From JAPLDB01 sp038230515 (GTDB lineage: Bacteria; Bacteroidota; Bacteroidia; AKYH767-A; 2013-40CM-41-45), in the NCBI GenBank assembly GCA_038230515.1, contig JBBRND010000036.1:1-39541 (forward strand): 39,541 bases of DNA, in the 5' to 3' direction. Position numbers and translations under genes: made by a program. The notes under the pieces are model-generated. The model ran no database searches. It was not told the DNA's origin and was given only the letters and a program-made list of their open reading frames with translations. Below, one piece after another: positions 10,201 to 16,307 of this stretch. Position 1 is the stretch's first letter. Every line of letters begins with the position of its first letter.

Positions 10201-13200
10201 ACGTATCCAACGGGCAGTTATTATCATCTGTTATATGCGCGCAATAAGTGCCTGCTCCTACTCCAATAAGATTAGAAGTAGTATCTCCATTGGGCATCCA
10301 TAAATAGAAATAATTTCCTGTTCCCCCTGATAAGGAAAGATCAATAGTTCCATTTGTGCTTCCGTTACAGGAAACACTGTATCCATTCTGATCGGAAAGA
10401 GTAGCGCTCACTAAATAGCCATCCGGTTCAGTAAGTTGAATATCTACACTGTCAGTACACCCATTGGTATCACTGATTACTAAATTGTAGGTTCCGGCAG
10501 GAAGTCCACCTATTGAATCGGCAGTGCTTGTTGTTGACCATTGGAAGGTATAACCAGGAACTCCACCAAAAACTGTATCTATATTTATATATCCATCCGA
10601 GGCACCATGGCAACTTATTTCGTAGGCATTGTAATGAGAAGTACTTAACTGCGACACAACAGGATCCGGTTGAGTAAGAGTTGCCAATGCATTATTTGAG
10701 CAGCCGTTCACATCAATAACATGTATGGAGTATTGCCCCGCTCCTACTCCGATCAGAGAATCCAGTGTATCTCCTGTTGACCACGTCCAGCTATATGGCG
10801 GGCTTCCGCCTATGATTGTATCCAGAAAAACCTGCCCGTTTGATCCACCAAAGCAGGAGATATTTACTCCATTGATCAGTACGCTTGTAATCAAAGGTAC
10901 AATTGTATCCGGCTCAGTAAGAGTAATGGTATCCATAATTGAACATCCATTCTGATCAGTTACTAAAACAGAATCAAATCCTGCAGGTAAGCCAACAAGC
11001 GAATCGGCTGAAACAGGTCCGCTTCCCCAGTCATAGCTATATTGGGCGCAACCACCGGTTACTGCGGTATGAATTATTCCGGAACTTTCACCGTGACAGG
11101 CAATGTTAAATCCTCCTGCATTCACAGGACTCGATATATTTACTGCTAAAGGTGCCGGCTGAGTAACAGTATATGAATCACTGCGAACACAACCATTCGT
11201 ATCAGTAACAGTGACATTATATACTCCTGCCGGAATATTGCTCAAATCTTCTACCGTATAAATCCCACCATTCCATGAATAAGAATACGGAGGTGTGCCT
11301 CCGCCAACACTCAAATCAATTGATCCGTCACTAAGTCCGTTGCAGCTAATACCAAATCCGCAGAAGTAAGAAGTAGGAGTGGAAAAACTGTCCGTTAGAG
11401 GCAGCGGTTCACTGATATTAAAAGTCGAATCTGCTGTGCATCCATTCGCATCAGTTATAGTAACTGTTACACTGCCCGCATGTAACCCGGAAACCGAAGA
11501 AGTGGCGGCACCAGTACTCCATGCATAGGAATAAGGAGGAGTTCCTCCCAGCAGTCCAGTGTTTACAGCTCCAGTACCGGACGAATCATTGTTGCAAAGC
11601 AGATCAGTAGATGAAACCGGTAGCCCAAGAAGAGGAACTACGGCTGATGGTTGAGAGACATGTGCAGAAACCTGTGCAGTACATCCGTTCATATCCGTAA
11701 TAGTACATACATAGGTACCTGTATCCAGTCCTGTAATATCCTGCGTAGTGGCTCCGTTAGGGCTCCATAGATAGGTGTAACCAGGTGTGCCCCCGCTTAC
11801 GCTTATGGATATAGAACCATTCTGATTTCCATTGCAGGATACATCCGTCACTGCATCTGTTGATGTCGCAATATCGGTTGGCTCAGTAAGTGTAACGGGT
11901 GTTGTATTCTGGCATCCATTTAAATCTGTTACCACGCATTGGTATGTTCCTGCTAATAAAGCAGAAGCTGTGCTGGTATTTTGAGGAGGCGCACTATTCC
12001 ACGCATAAGTATATCCGGGAACACCACCTGATGCTGTGACAGTTGCAGCGCCTGTATTCGAACCATTGCATAATATATCCGTCTGTGAAACAAGAGAAGA
12101 AACGAGGGCAGGTGGCTCCGTTAAGGTTTGTGTAAATGTTTTTCCGCAACCGTTGGCATCCGTAATGGTACAAGTATATGTGCCGGCTGAAAGACCTGAT
12201 GCGGTAGCTCCCGAACCTCCTGATGGTAACCAATTATAGGTATAAGGCGTATTTCCTCCCGAAGGCACAGCGGTAATGCTTCCATCACTTCCCCCATGAC
12301 AACTTATATTATATCCATTGTGATTTACCATTGTAAACTCTGCTTCTATATCAGGTACATAAATGGTGTATGAATATGTTTGAAAAGCATTGGCAGGGCA
12401 ATTGTCATCGCGAACAGTAACAGTAAATGAATAAGGTTGCTGGCGTGCCTGTCCATTCGTTGGTGTCCATGAGAAAGTTCCCACAGGGTGATGAGCCCCA
12501 GCCGTAGTAAATGTAGCTCCTACAATTCCATTGTTCCATATCATGCTTACATTTTGAGATGCATTGGTATCATCTGAATTAATAAAGAAGGTAAGATTAT
12601 TTCCAGGACATACAGTAGCGGTGAAAACATTGGTTCCATTTATACCCGTTGCTGTTGGCAGCACATTGGGATAACAGTTGTTAACGATAAACTGCATATC
12701 GCGTATTACACTTCCAATCAACACTCCGTTTCTGTACTCTTTAATTCGAATCGCAATTACTCCTATCTCAAGCGCCTGTGCATTCATAGTTACGTCACCA
12801 GTTACAGGATTAATGGCTACCGCAGGAGTAGATGTCAATGGATTTATTCCTGAATAACCCGGCATATATGGAATGGATGTATTGTGCGCCTGCAGTGCGT
12901 CTATCAATTCAAAATGCAAAGAGTCCCCATCTATATCCGTCACTCCGTGATTAAAAACAAAACTCTGGTTCTGACAGATAAACGCTACCGGATTATTGCT
13001 GAAGGTAGGAGAGTTATTACTGGTGAAGTTAAGATTATCAAGAGAAGCTTCCACATAAATAGGAGTAGTTTGTCCGCAAGGGCTGCCTTGCTGCATGGTG
13101 GTGATGGCACAATTTCTGGCAAGCACTGAGTAGCTGATCAACCAGTCAGAGCAGTGAGACGGGAACACTACGTTGCCGCGGTAAACGTATTTTTGAAAGC

Positions 13201-13585
13201 CGAGCGTAGTGCTGTTTGGGTTCGAGCATTTTGTTTGAGATGTTGAGCATGGAAAAGTAATTTCCTGACCTGTGCCTGCAATTTTCGGAAGCGAATAAGT
13301 AGAGTTGGTATATCCGCAATTCACAGAGGATATTGTAATCGGCAATGTAGTTGGTGCCGCCACTCCACCGCAGTCGCGGTAAAAAGTTCCGGTCACCTCG
13401 TAAGTATCACCTGCACCATTTCTTGAAATAAAACGATACGTGAGATCAGCTCCCGCTGCATGTGTTGCGTAGGTTTTCTGAACGCCAGCAAGCATAATAC
13501 AACTGATGATAAAGAATACACCGGCTGATTTGCGCAGTCCACTAATACTAATTGTTTTTTCTTTTCCCATGTAGATATGTTTCAT
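7271..13585 (-). CDS. giant SprB-repeat surface adhesin, T9SS type B sorted
   Basis: A 2104-residue secreted protein. Residues 1-40 are a signal peptide (an alternative start at residue 6 gives the same peptide). Residues 41-420 form an N-terminal region opening T-H-A-A-G-A-D-L-T-Y, common in large Bacteroidota surface proteins. Residues about 420-1838 hold 18 SprB-type repeats. Two further Ig/PKD-like domains (about 1838-2005) follow. Residues 2008-2104 are the gliding-motility-associated type B C-terminal domain: F-T-P-N-S-D-G-F-N-D-D, Y-N-R-W-G-N-E-V-Y, D-G-T-Y-Y-V. It is probably an extracellular adhesin delivered by T9SS with the PorP/SprF protein encoded next. SprB itself is much longer (over 6000 residues). 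A candidate ECF promoter lies about 315 bases upstream. Confidence 0.93.
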   Translation of the reverse strand: MKHIYMGKEKTISISGLRKSAGVFFIISCIMLAGVQKTYATHAAGADLTYRFISRNGAGDTYEVTGTFYRDCGGVAAPTTLPITISSVNCGYTNSTYSLPKIAGTGQEITFPCSTSQTKCSNPNSTTLGFQKYVYRGNVVFPSHCSDWLISYSVLARNCAITTMQQGSPCGQTTPIYVEASLDNLNFTSNNSPTFSNNPVAFICQNQSFVFNHGVTDIDGDSLHFELIDALQAHNTSIPYMPGYSGINPLTSTPAVAINPVTGDVTMNAQALEIGVIAIRIKEYRNGVLIGSVIRDMQFIVNNCYPNVLPTATGINGTNVFTATVCPGNNLTFFINSDDTNASQNVSMIWNNGIVGATFTTAGAHHPVGTFSWTPTNGQARQQPYSFTVTVRDDNCPANAFQTYSYTIYVPDIEAEFTMVNHNGYNISCHGGSDGSITAVPSGGNTPYTYNWLPSGGSGATASGLSAGTYTCTITDANGCGKTFTQTLTEPPALVSSLVSQTDILCNGSNTGAATVTASGGVPGYTYAWNSAPPQNTSTASALLAGTYQCVVTDLNGCQNTTPVTLTEPTDIATSTDAVTDVSCNGNQNGSISISVSGGTPGYTYLWSPNGATTQDITGLDTGTYVCTITDMNGCTAQVSAHVSQPSAVVPLLGLPVSSTDLLCNNDSSGTGAVNTGLLGGTPPYSYAWSTGAATSSVSGLHAGSVTVTITDANGCTADSTFNISEPLPLTDSFSTPTSYFCGFGISCNGLSDGSIDLSVGGGTPPYSYSWNGGIYTVEDLSNIPAGVYNVTVTDTNGCVRSDSYTVTQPAPLAVNISSPVNAGGFNIACHGESSGIIHTAVTGGCAQYSYDWGSGPVSADSLVGLPAGFDSVLVTDQNGCSIMDTITLTEPDTIVPLITSVLINGVNISCFGGSNGQVFLDTIIGGSPPYSWTWSTGDTLDSLIGVGAGQYSIHVIDVNGCSNNALATLTQPDPVVSQLSTSHYNAYEISCHGASDGYINIDTVFGGVPGYTFQWSTTSTADSIGGLPAGTYNLVISDTNGCTDSVDIQLTEPDGYLVSATLSDQNGYSVSCNGSTNGTIDLSLSGGTGNYFYLWMPNGDTTSNLIGVGAGTYCAHITDDNNCPLDTCFILNEPPILGATDSLSAYNGGSNISCFSLYDGYVSVTPSGGVPSYMIVWSTGDTSSFLSSLPAGTFTYTVTDSNGCVFTDSVTLTQPLPLSVTQDSIHSILCHGDTTGCIFLTVAGGIAPFTYYWPSEDSTQDQCNLGAGFYQVTVTDANGCVSVDSFSLSEPPQLSNSPTLSLYTGSNVQCNGGSNGYILLNETGGTPSYTYSWTGTTATGDSAGGLLAGTYSVLVTDSNQCRDSATVTLTEPPAFVLNGISSSPTTCGSTNGIAWIDLSGGVPPYSYSWNTSPVQITDTASGLGTGTVTVTVTDSAGCTYTDSIFVNNTANLAASAQPSQDVSCNGLANGTASITVSGGTAPFTFNWTPNVSTDSTADSLAAGSYTVTVTDSNGCTATATVTVSQPAPLDVSSSSTNVQCHGDSTGTATATVGGGGTPPFTYNWQPVNDTNQTANGLPIGTYTCTITDSHGCDTTISATITEPTAVAASTAHSNVDCHGNATGTDSVFASGGTPNYTYLWTPSNQVTAVATGLLAGNYSVTITDAHGCTLIVNDTITEPIVLDASISVTDIDSVNCNGEVNGAATVTVSGGTTAYTYLWSPIGGSGVTASNLPAGTYTVNVTDANGCTASATATIDQPNVLAVSVSGSGSVTCNGGNDGIAIAVVSGGTTAYTYSWSPVAGSGDTLANLSSGTYTVTVTDFHGCTGTGTFTIIDPPALTTTATAPTEVCGSSTSLTGTLLNNQTGVWTSSDQGVTFDDTTSANSQASGLQFTMTTSFTWSITDTTTHCMAMASVQVLADEPVTAQIDGPDTAFCLHSQDYRGHFDVKAIQPVPGTGTWSVAVGTGTIDDSASADIKYSTDQPGTSILVWSVVNGLCNASDSITLKIKNDGACLDLDLPTGFTPNSDGFNDDYNIHGIENYPANTFIVYNRWGNEVYKKDNYVNHDWKGVNDKGDPLPDGTYYVILVINDGSGMTRNTYVDLRR
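8065..12325 (-). repeat. 18 SprB repeats inside the adhesin gene
   Basis: Each unit is 74-82 residues and follows the pattern [SN]-[IV]-x-C-[NH]-G-x-x-x-G, then G-G-T-P-x-Y-x-Y-x-W, then L-x-A-G-T-Y-x-V-x-V-T-D-x-N-G-C and a closing T-E-P or T-Q-P. I counted 18 by their paired Cys positions. Almost every unit has exactly two cysteines, one at the start and one in D-x-N-G-C, which suggests one disulfide per unit. The cysteine-glycine context is the best landmark for unit boundaries. The DNA copies are clearly related but diverged, so this is an old array. Confidence 0.9.
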
Positions 13586-13900
13586 GAATCAATTTATTAT
13601 TTGAGTAATGATTAAAGGTTGTGAAAGCACTTAATGATTTCTTTCGTTTGTACAAAAAATTAATTGATCCTTCTGTAAAAATTTCTTTCGCAAAGGAAAC
13701 GAGGAAGATGATCGCAGTTTGTATTCGCACTTACACTTTTCAACACTTTTATTAACATTCTTGAACATCATTATAATGCATTTATTTATTATCAATTATC
13801 TGTAACTGCCATGCCGCACAAGTCAATGTTCATAGCTCATTGACGCAAAGCACACCATAGATTTTCGAATATCTTAACTACAGTGCGATACCATTCTATT
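13586..13900. other. long leader region of the adhesin gene
   Basis: About 315 bases lie between the adhesin start and the candidate ECF promoter. The stretch is AT-rich. I see no convincing gene or strong terminator hairpin in it. If the upstream box is the promoter, this is an unusually long untranslated leader. Confidence 0.4.
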
Positions 13901-13934
13901 ACAGTAAGTGCCACAAGAGTGATAAAAAGTTGCA
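13901..13934 (-). promoter_or_regulatory. candidate ECF-type promoter upstream of the adhesin
   Basis: On the minus strand the site reads TGCAACTTTTTA, eight bases, then GTGGCACTTACTGT. Exactly the same two blocks with the same spacing occur at 23915-23948 in front of the ECF sigma gene. The left block contains an AAC core of the kind seen in ECF -35 elements and the right block lies where a -10 element would be. The layout supports a promoter pointing at the adhesin cassette. This is inference from duplication and position; no start site is known. Confidence 0.55.
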
Positions 13935-13972
13935 GAGCAAATTAATTTTTTGTTAATGGATGCTTTTGTGGT

Positions 13973-14125
13973 GTGAGCGAACGGAAATTGGGGATCAATG
14001 AAGAAGTATTTTTATCCAAAATAAAAAAAATTTCAAATATCAATGAGGACTTTAAAGGATTTCAAAAACTAGTTTATCGAACGGCCTTATTTATGAGGCA
14101 CAGTGAACGCTTCCTTTTAATATGA
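13973..14125 (+). CDS. possible 50-residue protein, GTG start
   Basis: A short frame from GTG at 13973 to TGA at 14123-14125 has a composition like coding sequence (charged and hydrophobic residues mixed, with stretches such as S-K-I-K-K-I-S-N-I-N-E-D-F). It lies divergent from the adhesin gene, just beyond the ECF-type box. No ribosome-binding site stands out and I recognise no family. It may be a real small gene, a remnant, or chance. Confidence 0.25.
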   Translation: MSERKLGINEEVFLSKIKKISNINEDFKGFQKLVYRTALFMRHSERFLLI

Positions 14126-14306
14126 CACGGTTAGTTGAACAGACTTTCTTATTCAATGCCCGATCAGTCGTTGTACTTCATTGCCACAGCTATATTATTG
14201 CGCACTTACAGCACACTGTTTTCTTTCCGGATGCTTAAACGACAATGCCGAACCGCAAGGAAAATTTTTTCTATCTTTATTTTATAACCCACTAAAACCA
14301 GAACCT

Positions 14307-14660
14307 ATGTATTATCAACTACAGGAACTGCACATGCTTATGGCGCAGCTCGAAATCAATTACAAACATCTGCTCGGTATCTTGAAAATGATACAAAACA
14401 ACCGCAGCCCTCGTGAAGTATGCATACAAATACTTGCTGCGAACGGCAATGCTGCAAAAAGTAACGATATGTTTAATGACCTGCTTTGCCTTGCCATTGT
14501 GAGGGAATCAAATGAGCTACTGACCACCCCCCTGGCGGATGACAAAATCCTCTCAACCCTGCATCAGATAAGGAAAACAGCGGGAGTAGATGACCTTATG
14601 AAACAGGTAAAAATGCTTGAGGAGCTTGATAAGATTAAAAATAATCTCTCTGAGAGATAG
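14307..14660 (+). CDS. unidentified 117-residue helical protein
   Basis: From the ATG at 14307 (MYYQLQELHMLMAQL...). An upstream in-frame ATG at 14181 would add 42 residues of low-quality, Cys-rich sequence and is less likely. The protein looks wholly alpha-helical, cytosolic and mildly acidic, with no signal peptide and a charged C-terminus (L-E-E-L-D-K-I-K-N-N-L-S-E-R). A TATCTTTA sequence near 14272 is a near match to the -7 promoter consensus. I do not recognise the family. It heads a same-strand run with the 14-residue-repeat gene and the 311-residue protein, about 100 and 45 bases apart, so the three may be one transcription unit. Confidence 0.55.
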   Translation: MYYQLQELHMLMAQLEINYKHLLGILKMIQNNRSPREVCIQILAANGNAAKSNDMFNDLLCLAIVRESNELLTTPLADDKILSTLHQIRKTAGVDDLMKQVKMLEELDKIKNNLSER

Positions 14661-14766
14661 CAGATTACCACTTTCCTCACTTTTTTATTTGCATACCACC
14701 CTGTGGGCGGAAATACGTTCGCACCGTTATTTATCAAACAAGGTGTTTACTAAACCTTCATACCTC

Positions 14767-15180
14767 ATGCAGATGCAAAACAGGATTGCTGCAGAAGCTC
14801 ATAACTTAACAAACCATTCAAATAATATTTTTGAAGAGGATAGCAAGGTTATGATCGGGGTAAAAAGGTCTTTTTGGTATGTCCATAACGTTAAGGAGGG
14901 GGTAAAAAGGATTTTTTGGCATATTCATAATGTTAAGGACTGGCTAAAAAAGGTGTTTTGGTATGTCCATAATGTTGTGCTCGGGCTAAAAAAGTTTTTT
15001 TGGTACACCCATAACATTATGAGCGGTCTAAAAAAGGTTTTTTGGCATGTCCATAAGGTTTTGCTTCCATCAAACAAAGTCGGCTTATCATACACATTTG
15101 TTAAGTGCGCGGTAAAAAAGGTTTTTTGGTATCATCAAAACCATTTATACCATCATTCAGAACTAAAAACAGTTTCTTAA
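14767..15180 (+). CDS. protein with a 14-residue aromatic/basic tandem repeat
   Basis: A 137-residue frame from the ATG at 14767; the frame stays open upstream into the previous gene, but that part looks non-coding. Residues about 32-125 consist of seven 14-residue units of consensus G-L-K-K-V-F-W-Y-V-H-N-V-x-x, the sixth badly degraded. The invariant core is K-[KR]-x-F-W-[YH]-x-H. Units differ by both synonymous and non-synonymous changes. No signal peptide is visible. A helix with this period would place Lys, Trp and His on fixed faces. No family is recognised, and the coding status itself is uncertain because the DNA repeat could have a non-protein role. Confidence 0.45.
   Translation: MQMQNRIAAEAHNLTNHSNNIFEEDSKVMIGVKRSFWYVHNVKEGVKRIFWHIHNVKDWLKKVFWYVHNVVLGLKKFFWYTHNIMSGLKKVFWHVHKVLLPSNKVGLSYTFVKCAVKKVFWYHQNHLYHHSELKTVS
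14857..15150 (+). repeat. 42-bp tandem repeat array with phased A/T tracts
   Basis: The block TAAAAAAGGTTTTTTGG or a close variant starts at 14861, 14903, 14945, 14987, 15029 and 15113, exactly 42 bases apart except for a skipped, degraded copy at 15071. Each copy has an A-run, two bases, then a T-run. Forty-two bases equals 14 codons and also four turns of B-DNA, so the tracts sit on the same helical face. Only one reading frame is open through the array. Confidence 0.9.
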
Positions 15181-15225
15181 ATAATTAATAAATACTCAAA
15201 TAAATAATTTAAAACCAAAACAATT

Positions 15226-16161
15226 ATGCCAATTATTACTCGTCAACTGCCAAACACTGTAGAAGGACGCATTCTTGCACTTACTACAGCAAAAGAAAAA
15301 GAAGCACATCTTCTTCCCGGCATCATCATCATCAGCGCGCTCACAAAAACGCGCCTGCTTGCTATTTGCAGCTCTTACTTAGCTGCCGAACTTGCTGTAA
15401 GCACAGCTACTTCGGCAAGCACCTTATCCACGCGCAATAAAAACGAAGCACAAACGCTTGCGCGCATGTGGTCTTCGCATTACTACCAGGCGCTGAACAA
15501 TGGTATAGAGCGCGCGGTATATGCACCCGAAGTGCGCAGCTTTTATTCGCTGGCTGTAAGTTCCGATGCCGTGCCACCTATGGACAGCGAAGATAAAGTG
15601 AAGCTATGGGGCGGCAGGGTAACCACTGGCGAAGCAGCGCTCATCCTTGCCGGTGGCACTGGCGTGCTGTTTCCTACTGAGCCGCAGGTAAAAATAAGGG
15701 TTACTGATTATGTAAGCAAGCTAACCTTGCAAAGCAGCGCTGTAGATGCTACCGATAGTGCTGAAGAAACTCTTAACGGATTAAACGATGAGGCAGATAA
15801 AGTAATTAAGAAAGTATGGGACGAAGTGGAAACTTATTACAACGAAGAAACTGCGGAAAGCATGCGCGCCAATGCCCGCGAGTGGGGCGTAAAATACAGT
15901 TCGCTTGGCAACCCTACCAATATTATCTTTAAAGCCGAGCGTGCAGATACTCATGCAGGCATAGAAGCAGCAGTATTTAAAATTGAAAGCACCGGCAATA
16001 CATACACCGCAGGACCCGATGGCACCATAGCCATAGAAACCCGGCTCGTGGGCGATGAAACAGTAATTGCCACGCACCCCGATTTTGTAACACTCACCCT
16101 ACCCATCACCATAGTTGAAGGAGTAGCAATGACGGTTACCTTCTCCATGGTAGCTGCATAA
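15226..16161 (+). CDS. unidentified 311-residue protein with a C-terminal Ig-like domain
   Basis: Residues 1-200 look mainly helical and Ala-rich (A-E-L-A-V-S-T-A-T-S-A-S-T-L), with no signal peptide or membrane segment. Residues about 230-311 resemble a carboxypeptidase-regulatory-like or transthyretin-like fold: I-F-K-A-E-R-A-D, A-A-V-F-K-I-E-S-T-G-N-T-Y-T-A-G-P-D-G-T, and a closing V-A-M-T-V-T-F-S-M-V. The start at 15226 follows an A-rich leader. GC content looks higher than in the flanking genes, which may mean a different origin or strong expression. A good terminator follows. I do not recognise the family; there is no sign of transposition or phage structure. Confidence 0.7.
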   Translation: MPIITRQLPNTVEGRILALTTAKEKEAHLLPGIIIISALTKTRLLAICSSYLAAELAVSTATSASTLSTRNKNEAQTLARMWSSHYYQALNNGIERAVYAPEVRSFYSLAVSSDAVPPMDSEDKVKLWGGRVTTGEAALILAGGTGVLFPTEPQVKIRVTDYVSKLTLQSSAVDATDSAEETLNGLNDEADKVIKKVWDEVETYYNEETAESMRANAREWGVKYSSLGNPTNIIFKAERADTHAGIEAAVFKIESTGNTYTAGPDGTIAIETRLVGDETVIATHPDFVTLTLPITIVEGVAMTVTFSMVAA

Positions 16162-16186
16162 TTACGGCAACTCATTTCTGATGAAG

Positions 16187-16220
16187 AAAAAAGCTCCCCT
16201 TGATTACGGGAGCTTTTTTT
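16187..16220 (+). terminator. rho-independent terminator
   Basis: AAAAAAGCTCCC (16187-16198) pairs with GGGAGCTTTTTT (16208-16219) around a 9-base loop, and a T-run follows. It closes the 311-residue protein gene, 25 bases after its stop, and may close the whole 14.3-16.2 kb run. Confidence 0.85.
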
Positions 16221-16281
16221 GTTTCTGTGGAGAGGAGAGAAGAAAAAAGCGGAACTCATCACCTCGCATCATTAACTTCCC

Positions 16282-16289
16282 TATCTTTG
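16282..16289 (+). promoter_or_regulatory. -7 promoter element, T9SS propeller protein gene
   Basis: TATCTTTG matches the Bacteroidota -7 consensus exactly and lies 18 bases before the ATG at 16308. No clear TTTG element is seen at the -33 position. It supports 16308 rather than 16200 as the start. Confidence 0.45.
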
Positions 16290-16307
16290 AACTTCCATTA
16301 CAAACCC

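Noticed and set aside
8065..12325. Other open frames inside the adhesin gene on both strands
   Set aside because: They are shadows of the repeat-rich coding sequence; none has a start context or family motif.
13548..13730. 60-residue frame overlapping the start of the adhesin gene
   Set aside because: It overlaps the adhesin start in another frame, has no clear ribosome-binding site and resembles AT-rich chance sequence.
14857..15150. CRISPR array from the regular 42-base period
   Set aside because: The units are directly adjacent variants of one sequence with no unique spacers, and a protein frame stays open through them.
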